From the NCBI GenBank assembly GCA_016234365.1, contig JACRER010000040.1:1-53072 (forward strand): a DNA stretch of 53,072 nucleotides, given 5' to 3'. The stretch comes from Elusimicrobiota bacterium (GTDB taxonomy: Bacteria > Elusimicrobiota > Elusimicrobia > Elusimicrobiales > UBA9959). Positions 26,035 to 35,665 of the stretch are shown here, in pieces. The notes below the pieces were generated by a model that searched no databases, was not told the origin of the DNA, and saw only the letters and a program-made list of their open reading frames with translations. Every line of letters starts with the position of its first letter. Within the stretch, counting starts at the first letter, position 1. The position numbers and the translations under genes are program-made.

Positions 26035-26038
26035 AGGC

Positions 26039-27148
26039 TCAGAAGGTGTCCAGCTTCTCGAATTCGGAAACCACTTTTTTCTCCATCAGGTTTCCAAGTT
26101 CGCGGCTGTAGGCGAACGGCCCCTTTGGCCAGCCCATGGCCAGTTTCATGGCGGTCTCTATGTCGTATTCCGAAGCCATCACCTCGGAGGCCAGCAGCTT
26201 GGCTTCCTCCACCACCGGGCGCATGATCTCGGCGAAGACTTCCTCTTTGGCTACCTTCTTGAGGCCCAGGTATTTTACCAGGTTGGGCAGGATGGGGTTC
26301 TCGCCCACTATGCGGCCATCCTCGTAGATGTAAAAACCTATGGTGGACTTGCGGCCCAGTTGGCCGTACTGCACCAGCCGCAGCTGGGTGGGCGACGGCG
26401 CCAGGCGCTCGGGTTTGCCAAGCGCCGCGTAAATGGCTTCGGAGGCGGCGTGGTCGGAATCCAGCCCGGCAAAGTCCATCGCCTCGAACGGCCCCATAGC
26501 GGCCTGCGACACTTCCTTGAAAGCGGCGTCGATTTCGTGCGGGCGGCCCTTGCCGGCGTCCAGCAAGCGCAAGGCCCCCAGGCTGAACGGCCGCGCCAGC
26601 CGCTGCACTATCTGGCCGGGGTTATCTTTAACTATCACCGGCGTCTTGCCTATCTTGCGCAGCAGGCCGGCGGCCGCCTCTATGAACTCGTCCTTTACCA
26701 GGTCGGTGCGCACCACTTCCACCAGCGCGTTCAAGCGCACCGGCTTTATAAAATGGAACCCCAGCGTGCGTTCTTTGGGCAGGTCCGTGTAGCCCACCAG
26801 GTCCTTGAGCGGCTGCACGGCGCAGCGCGCGGCCACCACGCAGGTCTCGTCCAGGTGCGGCTTGAGTTTGGCAAAACACGCTTTTCTCTCGTCCGGGGAT
26901 TTACTGGCGGCCTCTATGATTATATCCGCGCCCTTGAACTTGGCCATGTCCTGGATGCCTTCGATATTGGCCAGCAGGTCCTCGCGGCCTTCCTTGTGCA
27001 GCGTCCAGCTGATCTTGGCCAGCGCCACGTTAAGGCTGTCCTTGAAGTCGTCGTAAAGGCGCACCTGGAAGCCGTGTTTGAGGAAGATCTCCGCGGCGCC
27101 GGCACCCGTGGTATTGGCGCCCATTATCCCTATAGCCTGTATTTCCAT
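26039..27148 (-). CDS. 3-hydroxyacyl-CoA dehydrogenase
   Basis: 369 aa. GIMGANTTGAG at 7-17 is the NAD loop; LGFHFIKPVRLNALVEVV carries the catalytic His; NPGQIVQRLARPF starts the C-terminal domain, which appears twice as in fatty-acid or butanoate-pathway enzymes. It oxidises 3-hydroxyacyl-CoA to the keto form (or the reverse). AAGGAG precedes the ATG. The catalytic-motif loop NPGQ replaces the usual NRPGF, so the exact substrate is uncertain. It is co-transcribed with a membrane protein of unknown function. Confidence 0.85.
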   Translation of the reverse strand: MEIQAIGIMGANTTGAGAAEIFLKHGFQVRLYDDFKDSLNVALAKISWTLHKEGREDLLANIEGIQDMAKFKGADIIIEAASKSPDERKACFAKLKPHLDETCVVAARCAVQPLKDLVGYTDLPKERTLGFHFIKPVRLNALVEVVRTDLVKDEFIEAAAGLLRKIGKTPVIVKDNPGQIVQRLARPFSLGALRLLDAGKGRPHEIDAAFKEVSQAAMGPFEAMDFAGLDSDHAASEAIYAALGKPERLAPSPTQLRLVQYGQLGRKSTIGFYIYEDGRIVGENPILPNLVKYLGLKKVAKEEVFAEIMRPVVEEAKLLASEVMASEYDIETAMKLAMGWPKGPFAYSRELGNLMEKKVVSEFEKLDTF

Positions 27149-27163
27149 TGACGCTCCTTAAAG

Positions 27164-28717
27164 CTAGCCTACCTTCACTTCTTCCAGCCGCACTATGCCG
27201 TCCTTGTTAAGCACTATGCGGATGCGGTCGTAATGTATGGTGAGCTGGCCCGCGCGGTCGAAATATGTGTATTTCAAGAGCAGGTTGACGTGGTACACGC
27301 GCGCGCAGGCGGCCACGCGCACCTCGCCGCTGGCGGCGTCCACGTACGGGTAGTCCACGGCCGAATCGTCGGCCTGGCCCACCAGCTCGCGGATATTGAA
27401 GCGCATGATATCGTTAAGGTCGCGGCGCCGCTCGTGGCTCTTTATGATGACCTCGGGGTAAAGGATTATTTCCTTCTTATACTTGAAGACCCGCTCCGGC
27501 TTGCCTTCCTCGTCCACGGAGGTGATGTTGTCTATGCGGCGCAGGCGGGCTATATCGGGCGGCACGTCGCGCTCGGAGAGGAACGTGAACGCTTCTTTAA
27601 GCAGGCCCAGGCGCGCGCCGCCGCCGGAAGTGTCGAAGATGTCTATTTTGCGGTCGCTGATCCAGCGCGTCAGGTTCTTGGAGAACAGCAGCTTCAGCCA
27701 ATCCTTGATGCGGTCCTTGAAGATGTAGCTTATCACCACGGCCAGCACGAACGGCATGCTGTTCATGGCGTAGCGGGCCTGGAAATACACGGTGACCATC
27801 ACCGCGAACAGCATGGCCGCGCCGGCCGCCAGCCCAAAGAACACCTGCGTGAGCGTCTCCCACTCGGAGAACTCGGCTTTAAGGTAGAGCACGCCGGAAA
27901 TAAATTTCTTCAGCACGCCCCGGCGGTAGATAATGGTCTCGTTGGACGAGCCCGGCACCAGCACCGAAGGGTACTTCATGGCCTGGCGGTAGCGGGACTG
28001 CGCGGTAACTATGGCCAGCACTTCCTTCTCCACGTTCTCAAAACGGGGCCGCCCGGGATGGTCGGCGCGCAGCGCCTCTACCAGCGAGGTCAGGTATTCT
28101 TCCAGGATCAGGCTGACGTACTCGTCGAAGAACCCTGCGGTCTCGCGGATCTTGAGCGGCACGGCCGGGTCGGAGATCTCGGCCTTAAGCGAGCCCAGCG
28201 CCGCCTCCAGCCGCTTCAGGTCGCCCAGGAAATTATCCAGCCCCTCGCCCACGAACAGCTTGCGCTGCGCGGCGGGCACGGCCTCGTCGTAGGTGGCCAG
28301 CCCTTCCACGAACACCTTAACGTAGTCGCGGATCTCGCCGCGGATAATGCAGCCAAGCAGGCGCAGCTCGTCGCAGATGCCGTCCACCAGCGCGGCTTCG
28401 CCGGCGCCGGCCAGCACTTTGGAAAGGTCCTCGCGCACGCGGTTGAGCGGCGAAGTTTTAAGCGCGGGGTCGCAGATCTTGCCCAGGCTCATCTTGGGCG
28501 TGCGGAAGCGGATATAGCGCTGGCTGGAGTTGTAAAAATTCTCTTTTTTGTAGTTGTGCGGGCCCACGTTGAGCGCGCGCGGCACAAAGAAGTAAGTTTC
28601 CACTTCGTAGGAACTTTTGGAGCCGGCGTCCAGGTCTATATCCAGCTTTATCTCAAAGCGGTGCCGGTCGTGCAGTTTTATGCGGGAATCCAGTATGTCG
28701 TTATGGTCTTCTATCAT
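27164..28717 (-). CDS. Membrane protein of unknown function, 517 aa
   Basis: Soluble N-terminal 285 residues, two transmembrane segments at about 291-312 and 317-333, and a C-terminal soluble part of 180 residues. The N-terminus is acidic (MIEDHNDILDSRIKLHDRH); the C-terminus ends in a beta-rich stretch (AARVYHVNLLLKYTY). I recognise no family. It heads the three-gene operon with the dehydrogenase (15-nt gap). No clear SD; an ATTATA complement (TATAAT, minus strand, 28750-28755) lies 32 nt upstream. Confidence 0.75.
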   Translation of the reverse strand: MIEDHNDILDSRIKLHDRHRFEIKLDIDLDAGSKSSYEVETYFFVPRALNVGPHNYKKENFYNSSQRYIRFRTPKMSLGKICDPALKTSPLNRVREDLSKVLAGAGEAALVDGICDELRLLGCIIRGEIRDYVKVFVEGLATYDEAVPAAQRKLFVGEGLDNFLGDLKRLEAALGSLKAEISDPAVPLKIRETAGFFDEYVSLILEEYLTSLVEALRADHPGRPRFENVEKEVLAIVTAQSRYRQAMKYPSVLVPGSSNETIIYRRGVLKKFISGVLYLKAEFSEWETLTQVFFGLAAGAAMLFAVMVTVYFQARYAMNSMPFVLAVVISYIFKDRIKDWLKLLFSKNLTRWISDRKIDIFDTSGGGARLGLLKEAFTFLSERDVPPDIARLRRIDNITSVDEEGKPERVFKYKKEIILYPEVIIKSHERRRDLNDIMRFNIRELVGQADDSAVDYPYVDAASGEVRVAACARVYHVNLLLKYTYFDRAGQLTIHYDRIRIVLNKDGIVRLEEVKVG

Positions 28718-29113
28718 AAATTAACGGGCGCGCCGCGGCCTGTCCTCACATTATAGAAATTGTAGGAACCATAAGTGCTGCTATCGTCAAAGCGCGGGCT
28801 CACGTCTTCCGGGAGCGGACGGAGCCCTTGCCCCTAATACCCACCCTGGAAAACACGGGATTTTTTGTCAAGATCCGGCACCTGGCCACGAAGTATGCCT
28901 AGGCACGAATAGGTGGGTGTTGACAGGCACCGCAGAACTTGGGTAGATTCTCCATGGGGGAAGGGTAGCATGATTCATATTGTTTAAGTGCCCGCCGGGA
29001 GAATTCCCGCGGTTCAGACGGCCGCGCATGACCAGCGCGGCTCCGGTCGTCCTTCACTGGACGCTCACGGCGCGTCGCCCCTCCCCGGAGACTACGTGAC
29101 CTCGGAGGATAAT
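28718..29113. other. 396-base intergenic region with a sigma-70 type promoter
   Basis: TTGACA (28920-28925), 18 nt, TAGATT (28944-28949) point right to the histidine kinase, giving a leader of about 157 nt. A hairpin CCCGCCGGGAGAATTCCCGCGG lies around 28991-29012. No coding sequence is evident. Confidence 0.5.
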
Positions 29114-31420
29114 ATGCTCAACGCAATAAAAAGCCCCAGCCAGTTCGAGCCGGTCTTTCAAAAAGCCCAGGATTATGTGGCGGAATACTTCGGGGACATG
29201 AACATGTCGCCGTCGAAGGGGACCATAGAGATCTCGGGGGAGCGCTATATCCTGGTGCGCGCGGCCGCCATGTCCACCGACTTCTTCGATATTTTCCGGC
29301 GCCTGTACTCCGACGAAGGCGCCGACGAGGGGTTCAGGATCGCCAAGCAGCTGCTCTTCGACATAGCCCACAGCATAGGCATCCAGGACGCGAAGAACTT
29401 CCATGCCAGGATGCGCCTCACCGATCCGGTGGAAAAACTGTCCGCCGGGCCCATCCATTTCGCGTATTCCGGCTGGGCCTTCGTGGATATTTCGCCCGAT
29501 TCCCGGCCCTCTCCCGATAACGACTATTTCCTGCTCTACGACCACCCGCGCTCCTTCGAGGCCGATTCCTGGATAAGGAGCGGCAGGAAGAGCCGCGGCA
29601 CGGCCTGCGTGATGAACGCCGGGTATTCCTCGGGCTGGTGCGAGGCGAGTTTCGGCATTCCCCTGGTTGCCACGGAAATAACGTGCCGGGCCAGGGGCGA
29701 CGACGCCTGCCGGTTCATCATGGCGCCGCCCTCCAGGCTCGAGGGACATATCCAGGATTACCTCACAAGGGCCGGCAACGGGCGCGGCCGGCCCACCAGC
29801 TACGAGATCCCCGCTTTCCTCAGGGGCAAAGAGATAGAAAAGGCGCGGCGCCGGGCCCTGCAACTGAGCGAAGAGCGTTTCCGCGGGCTGGTGGAAACCA
29901 CGGGCGACTGGATGTGGGAACTTGACGCGGACGGCGTGTTCACCTATTCCAGCCCGCAGGTGACGAAGATCCTGGGCTACACTCCGCAAGAGGTCCTGGG
30001 AAAGAAATTCTCCTCCTTCATGGACCCGGAAAACTCCTCGCGCTGCTCCGCCCTGCTCCAGGAGACGGCGGCGTTTGAAAAACCGTTCAGCGACGCCGAG
30101 TTCGTCTGTCTGCACAGGAGCGGCTACAGGATAGCCATGGAGACCAGCGGCGTGCCGGGAGTGGCCGCGACCGGTGAGCGGTGCATCTGCCGCGGGACCA
30201 GCCACGACATCACCAGGCGCAAGGACGCGGAGCGACGGCTCGCTGAAAGCGAGGGACAGTTGAGGCAGGCGCAGAAAATGGACGCGGTAGGACGCCTGGC
30301 CGGCGGCATCGCGCACGATTTCAACAACCTGCTGATGGCCATGGAGGGCTATGCGGGGCTGTTGCTGCGCAGCATGCCTCGGACCGACGAGCGCCGCGGC
30401 GACCTGGAGGAAATAATGAAATCCGCGGAGCGGGCGGCTTCCCTGACGCACCAGCTTCTAGCCTTCAGCCGGCGGCAGATCCTGGTGCCGCGGCGGCTGA
30501 ACCTCAACACGGTGGTGAGGAATATGGAAAACATGCTCCGCAGGCTCATCAGCGAAAAAATAGACATAGAGTTCCATCTTGAGCCCAGTCTTAAGCCCGT
30601 TAAAGCCGACCCGGGGCAGCTGGAGCAGATAATCCTGAATCTGGTGATAAACTCCAGGGACGCGGTTTCCGGTTCCGGAAAAATAATCGTAGCCACCAGG
30701 AACGTCCCGGTGCGGACCCCACTGCAGAAAGCGCAGGACACCATACCCCCGGGAGACTACGCGGAGTTCACCGTGCGCGATACGGGCACCGGCATGGACG
30801 CCGGGGTACTGTCCCATCTGTTCGAGCCGTTCTTCACCACGAAGCCGCGCGGCAAGGGAACGGGCCTCGGGCTATCCATGGTTTACGGCATAGTAAAACA
30901 ATCCAACGGCTATATTTTTGTGGAGAGCAATCCCGGGCAAGGCACGGACGTCCGCATCTTCTTCCCCCTGGACGGAGAAAGCGCCGGCGGGGCGGAGGAT
31001 TTTCCCTCCGTCCCGGAGAAGGGGACGGGAGGAACTGAAACCATACTGATAACGGAAGACGAGCCCCAGGTGCGCTGCGTGGCCGCCAGGTTCCTGCGGG
31101 AGAGCGGCTATACCGTGCTGGAGGCCGGCAACGGTGAGGAGGCGCTGGGCCTCCTGGCCGCGCCAGGCAGGCCCTCGGTGCAGTTGGTGCTTACGGACCT
31201 CATTATGCCTAAAATGGACGGCGCCAGGCTGGCGCAGGCGCTGGAGGAAAAGTACCCGGAGATAAAAGTGGTCTTTATGTCCGGCTATTCGGACGACGCG
31301 GTGCTGCAGGAGGCGGGGTTCAAGGCGGGCACGCCGTTCCTGCAAAAGCCGGTCACCGAAAATGACCTGCTGAGGCAAGTGCGCAGGACCCTGGATGGCG
31401 ACGCTACGGACAGCCGCTAA
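29114..31420 (+). CDS. Hybrid histidine kinase: V4R-PAS-HisKA-HATPase-receiver
   Basis: 768 aa, cytoplasmic. Residues 60-205 resemble the V4R domain (AGYSSGWCEASFGIPLVATEITCRARGDDACRF), a small-molecule-binding module also found in XylR-type activators. PAS spans about 252-370, the phospho-His is His401 (GGIAHDFNNLL), ATP-binding boxes follow (NLVINSRDAV, DTGTGMD, GKGTGLGLSMVYGI), and a receiver domain sits at 643-768 with phospho-acceptor Asp695. Start at 29114 follows GGAGG by 5 nt; the open frame extends 42 codons up. It has no neighbouring output regulator; ligand unknown. Confidence 0.92.
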   Translation: MLNAIKSPSQFEPVFQKAQDYVAEYFGDMNMSPSKGTIEISGERYILVRAAAMSTDFFDIFRRLYSDEGADEGFRIAKQLLFDIAHSIGIQDAKNFHARMRLTDPVEKLSAGPIHFAYSGWAFVDISPDSRPSPDNDYFLLYDHPRSFEADSWIRSGRKSRGTACVMNAGYSSGWCEASFGIPLVATEITCRARGDDACRFIMAPPSRLEGHIQDYLTRAGNGRGRPTSYEIPAFLRGKEIEKARRRALQLSEERFRGLVETTGDWMWELDADGVFTYSSPQVTKILGYTPQEVLGKKFSSFMDPENSSRCSALLQETAAFEKPFSDAEFVCLHRSGYRIAMETSGVPGVAATGERCICRGTSHDITRRKDAERRLAESEGQLRQAQKMDAVGRLAGGIAHDFNNLLMAMEGYAGLLLRSMPRTDERRGDLEEIMKSAERAASLTHQLLAFSRRQILVPRRLNLNTVVRNMENMLRRLISEKIDIEFHLEPSLKPVKADPGQLEQIILNLVINSRDAVSGSGKIIVATRNVPVRTPLQKAQDTIPPGDYAEFTVRDTGTGMDAGVLSHLFEPFFTTKPRGKGTGLGLSMVYGIVKQSNGYIFVESNPGQGTDVRIFFPLDGESAGGAEDFPSVPEKGTGGTETILITEDEPQVRCVAARFLRESGYTVLEAGNGEEALGLLAAPGRPSVQLVLTDLIMPKMDGARLAQALEEKYPEIKVVFMSGYSDDAVLQEAGFKAGTPFLQKPVTENDLLRQVRRTLDGDATDSR

Positions 31421-31537
31421 ACGACCAAAGGCTCCGTATGCGGCACAAAAGACCCCCGCCGCCTTTTCCGGTGAGCAACCCACCGCGAAACGCCCGGCAG
31501 GATCTGTAATGATAAATTTATTTGTGCCCCCATCCCG
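31421..31537. other. Intergenic between convergent kinase and recombinase genes
   Basis: 117 bases, no hairpin followed by a T tract and no coding signal seen. Confidence 0.3.
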
Positions 31538-32428
31538 TTAATCCGTGTCGGGGTGATATTTGTCGTGGGCGCGCTTGATGTCGCCCTTGTCCACGTGGGC
31601 GTAGATCTGGGTGGTGTTGAGGCTGGCGTGGCCCAGCATTTCCTGCACGCTGCGCAGGTCCGCGCCGCCCTGCACCAGGTGGCTGGCAAAGGTGTGGCGG
31701 AACAAATGCGGGTGCGGTTTTATTTCCACCCCCGCCTCCCGGCCAAAGGCCGCCAGGTCCTTCCACATCTGTACGCGGCTGAGCCGGCCCCCGGAGCGGT
31801 TAACGAACAGTTCGTCCTGCACGGCCTGCCCGCCAAACTTCTGCTGGCGCGCGGCCAGGTACTCCCTTAACCGGGACAGCGCCGCGGCGTTAACCGGCAC
31901 CATGCGCTCCTTGGAACCCTTGCCGAACACGCGCAGCCAGCCCTGCTGGAAATTAACGGACTCCAGCCGCAGGCCCAGCAGTTCGGACACGCGTATGCCG
32001 CTGGCGTAAAGCAGTTCTATGGCGGCGGCGGCGCGCACTTTGGCGAAGGCGCCGCCGGTGGGGCAGATAAGCAGTTTCTCCATGTCGCGCCGGTCCAAAA
32101 AGCGCGGCACCTTACGGGGCAGTTTGGGGGCGCGGAAGTTGGCGGTAGGGTCTTTCTGCGCTTTGCCTTCCAGCCGCAGGTAGCGGTAAAAGGCGCGCAG
32201 CGCTTCGGCTTTGCGGAAGATGGACGCGGGTCCCAGCTTGCGCACGGTCTTAAGCGACCACAGGTAACTCTCCACAAAAGTTGGCTCGGCGCGCGCGGGG
32301 TCGGTCTTGCTGGCCTCGCAATAGGCCAGGAAGGCTTCGGCGTCTCCGGCATAGGCGAGGCAGGTATTCTTTGCCAGGCCCCGCTCCATGCCAAGATGCC
32401 GCGAGAAATCCGCGGCTAACGGGCGCAT
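31538..32428 (-). CDS. Tyrosine recombinase, XerC/XerD type
   Basis: 296 aa, full length. Catalytic residues: Arg146 (GIRVSEL), Lys170 ([11 protein letters not shown]), His241 and Arg244 ([13 protein letters not shown]), His267 (LGHASL) and Tyr276 (TTQIYAH). An N-terminal SAM-like DNA-binding domain covers 1-95. Such enzymes resolve chromosome dimers at dif. Its ATG follows the recA stop TAA without any spacer, so it depends on recA translation; co-expression with recA ties dimer resolution to recombination. Confidence 0.93.
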   Translation of the reverse strand: MRPLAADFSRHLGMERGLAKNTCLAYAGDAEAFLAYCEASKTDPARAEPTFVESYLWSLKTVRKLGPASIFRKAEALRAFYRYLRLEGKAQKDPTANFRAPKLPRKVPRFLDRRDMEKLLICPTGGAFAKVRAAAAIELLYASGIRVSELLGLRLESVNFQQGWLRVFGKGSKERMVPVNAAALSRLREYLAARQQKFGGQAVQDELFVNRSGGRLSRVQMWKDLAAFGREAGVEIKPHPHLFRHTFASHLVQGGADLRSVQEMLGHASLNTTQIYAHVDKGDIKRAHDKYHPDTD

Positions 32429-33517
<1,089 letters not shown>

Positions 33518-33553
33518 GTTAGTGTAACCTCCGTTAAATTTTCTTACCTCAAT

Positions 33554-33588
33554 AGTCTACAAACTCATCCCGACAGCGTAGTGTCGGG
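33554..33588 (-). promoter_or_regulatory. recA promoter with palindromic candidate operator
   Basis: The perfect 20-bp palindrome CCCGACA-CTACGC-TGTCGGG (33569-33588) is followed on the minus strand by 9 nt and TAGACT (33554-33559), the -10. The palindrome overlaps the -35 position. The same architecture occurs before ssb (52878-52910). Confidence 0.7.
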
Positions 33589-33699
33589 TTGCGGCCGGTG
33601 TATTATGTTAACATTTCCGCGCCAGCCGCAAAAACCTCAAACACAGAACTGCATAGAGTATAGACGATTTTCCGGCATCTGTCAAGTATTAAGGAGATA

Positions 33700-33728
33700 T
33701 TGACTTTACCGACATTATATATTATCCT
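33700..33728 (+). promoter_or_regulatory. lexA promoter, leaderless type
   Basis: TTGACT (33700-33705), 17 nt, TATCCT (33723-33728), then 6 nt to ATG 33735. No second copy of the recA/ssb palindrome is seen here; the nearest is 112 bp upstream. Confidence 0.7.
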
Positions 33729-33734
33729 CTATAT

Positions 33735-34391
33735 ATGCACCCCATACAGGAAAAACTTTTAACCCTTTCCAAAAAGACCAACCTGGCGCAGATCAGCCTG
33801 CGCGAGATGGCCGCGGCCATAGGCCTGCCCGCCGAATCCCCCCAGAAAATAAAGCATCACCTCCAACAGCTGGAGAAGAAAGGCTTCTTCACCATAGACA
33901 AGGCCAAGGGTATGATGGAAAAAGCCAAGCTGCTGCCCGGCCTGGCGCACGGCCTGCTTAAAGAGGCCTCCTCATTATTTTCTATTCCTATAGTGGGCAC
34001 CGCCAACTGCGGCGCCGCCACCATCTACGCCGAGCAGAACTTCGAAGGCTTCCTGCGCGTCTCCGGGCGGCTGGTGGGCCGCGCCACGCCGGCGGGCCTC
34101 TACGCCATAAAGACCAACGGCTCTTCCATGAACCGCGCCGAAATAGCCGGCAAGAAAATAGAGGACGGCGACTACGTGGTGATAGACAGCAACAAGCGCG
34201 TGCCGGCCAACAACGACATTGTGCTGGCCATCATAGACAACAAAGCCACCATCAAGCGCTTCATAGACGACCGCCCCAACGGCCAGGTGATCCTGAAGGC
34301 GGACTCCTCCCACGACTACGAGCCCATCTACCTGCACCCCGACGACGACTTCCTCATAAACGGCAAAGCCGTGGCCGTGATCAAACGCTAA
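33735..34391 (+). CDS. lexA: LexA-family repressor
   Basis: 218 aa. A winged-helix-like N-terminus (ISLREMAAAIGLPAESPQKIKHHLQQLEKKG) is longer and less typical than E. coli LexA. The peptidase part has catalytic Ser131 (TNGSSMNRAEI) and Lys174 (ATIKRF). The self-cleavage site reads TANCGAAT with Cys92-Gly93, where LexA usually has Ala-Gly; E. coli UmuD also uses Cys-Gly, so cleavage is plausible. It lies divergent from recA. The nonstandard DNA-binding half would fit the nonstandard operator candidate at recA and ssb. Confidence 0.88.
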   Translation: MHPIQEKLLTLSKKTNLAQISLREMAAAIGLPAESPQKIKHHLQQLEKKGFFTIDKAKGMMEKAKLLPGLAHGLLKEASSLFSIPIVGTANCGAATIYAEQNFEGFLRVSGRLVGRATPAGLYAIKTNGSSMNRAEIAGKKIEDGDYVVIDSNKRVPANNDIVLAIIDNKATIKRFIDDRPNGQVILKADSSHDYEPIYLHPDDDFLINGKAVAVIKR

Positions 34392-34427
34392 AGAAAGACC
34401 CCCGGCCCGGCCCGGGGGTTCTTCTTT
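34392..34427 (+). terminator. Terminator after lexA, abutting the chaN promoter
   Basis: Stem GACCCCCGG / CCGGGGGTT with flanking AGAA/TTCT pairing and T-rich tail; the next -10 begins 10 nt later. Confidence 0.75.
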
Positions 34428-34436
34428 GCCCTATGC

Positions 34437-34442
34437 TATAAT
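34437..34442 (+). promoter_or_regulatory. -10 of chaN-like gene, leaderless type
   Basis: TATAAT with extended TGC before it; ends 6 nt before ATG 34449. Confidence 0.65.
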
Positions 34443-34448
34443 AAATTT

Positions 34449-35483
34449 ATGAGAACAATAATTTTCCTCTTTGTCATCCTAACCATCCCCCTCGCGGCCT
34501 ACGCCAAATACGTTAAGAAGCCGGAAGCAAATATTGAAAAGCGCCAGGGGCCCCAAACCGCCCCCGCCCCCATAGTGCTCAGCACGGACGCGCCCAATTT
34601 CTGCATTTTCGGCGCGCGCACCGGCAAGCCCTACACCAGCGAGGCGGCCTTTAAGTCGCTGGTGTGGAGCAACACCGTGGTGTACGTGGGCGAAACGCAC
34701 GACCAGCCGCTGGACCACATGGCGCAGTTCGAGGCGCTCAAAGCCATGAAGATAGCGCGCGGCGGCAAGATAGCCGTCGGGTTCGAGATGCTCAACCAGA
34801 CGCTGCAGCCCGTGCTGGACGATTACGCCGCCGGCAAAATAACGCAGGAGGAGTTCCTCTCTAAAATAGACTGGAAGAAGGAATGGGGCTTCGATTTCAA
34901 CATGTACAAGCCGCTGTTCGACTTTATCGCCGAGAACAAACTGCGCGGCCTGGCGCTGAACGTGCCCAAGAAAATAGTTTCAAAGATAGCGCGCACCGGG
35001 CTGGAGAGCCTGACGCCGGAGGAAAAGGCCTTCCTGCCGGAGAAGGTGGAGATAACCAAGCACAAAAAGTACGTCGAATACCTGCGCGAATCTTACGGCG
35101 GCCACGGCGATTCCCCGATGGCCAAGATCATGACGTTCGAGAACTACCAGGCTTCCATGGCGGCCTGGAACGAAGGCATGGGCGCGCGCATAGCGGATTT
35201 TGTGAACGCCAACCCCGGCTACGCGGTGCTGGTAATAGCGGGCAACGGCCACATAATGTACAACGCGGCCATCCCGGCGTCGGTAAAGGCGCGCGTGAAA
35301 GACGTTCGGCAGGCTTCTTTTTACACGGAGAACGCGGACAAGTGCCCAGAGACCATGCCCAAGGAACACAAGGACATGGCGGGCTACATGTGGTACATCA
35401 AGCACCCGGTGAAGGCCGAACCGCCAGCCGCCGCGCCCGCCATGCCGGCGGTCAGCACCACAACTCCGGCCGCAGTTCGCTAA
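34449..35483 (+). CDS. ChaN-family haem-binding uptake-type protein
   Basis: 344 aa with an N-terminal signal (MRTIIFLFVILTIPLAAYA). VYVGETHDQPLDH near 76-88, GFEMLNQTLQPVLDDYAAGKI and VLVIAGNGHIMYN match the ChaN/Tiki fold (DUF399), whose Campylobacter member binds haem as a dimer. Ends in a Pro/Ala/Thr-rich tail (AEPPAAAPAMPAVSTTTPAA), probably disordered. Single-gene transcript, no SD. Haem binding here is inferred from family. Confidence 0.85.
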   Translation: MRTIIFLFVILTIPLAAYAKYVKKPEANIEKRQGPQTAPAPIVLSTDAPNFCIFGARTGKPYTSEAAFKSLVWSNTVVYVGETHDQPLDHMAQFEALKAMKIARGGKIAVGFEMLNQTLQPVLDDYAAGKITQEEFLSKIDWKKEWGFDFNMYKPLFDFIAENKLRGLALNVPKKIVSKIARTGLESLTPEEKAFLPEKVEITKHKKYVEYLRESYGGHGDSPMAKIMTFENYQASMAAWNEGMGARIADFVNANPGYAVLVIAGNGHIMYNAAIPASVKARVKDVRQASFYTENADKCPETMPKEHKDMAGYMWYIKHPVKAEPPAAAPAMPAVSTTTPAAVR

Positions 35484-35496
35484 CGATTTATCCACT

Positions 35497-35651
35497 AGGG
35501 CCACCAAGGGTATGGGTTCGGCGGGTGCTCGCGCAGGGCGAGGCTTACGTAAGCGCCGCGTGGAGCGAAGCGACACTTTCTTGCCCGAGCGGCAGCGCGG
35601 CCACGGTGTGGCCGACAGCGTGCCCGACGGGCCCATACCCTTGGTGGCCCT
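35497..35651. repeat. 155-bp structured element with perfect 20-bp terminal inverted repeats
   Basis: Arms AGGGCCACCAAGGGTATGGG (35497-35516) and its exact complement (35632-35651). Inside are further hairpins, including GGCCACGGTGTGGCC and GGCTTACGTAAGC. No transposase or coding potential. It fills the gap between chaN and the MFS gene and resembles a MITE or a REP/BIME-type element. No second copy is seen in the window. Confidence 0.8.
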
Positions 35652-35665
35652 CTACATAAGTCATC

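Noticed and set aside
33569-33588. Palindrome as a rho-independent terminator
   Set aside because: No T tract on either side, and the identical sequence stands before ssb at promoter spacing.
34883-35659. Open frames crossing the 155-bp palindrome on both strands
   Set aside because: They read chaN or the MFS gene out of frame; the element itself is noncoding.
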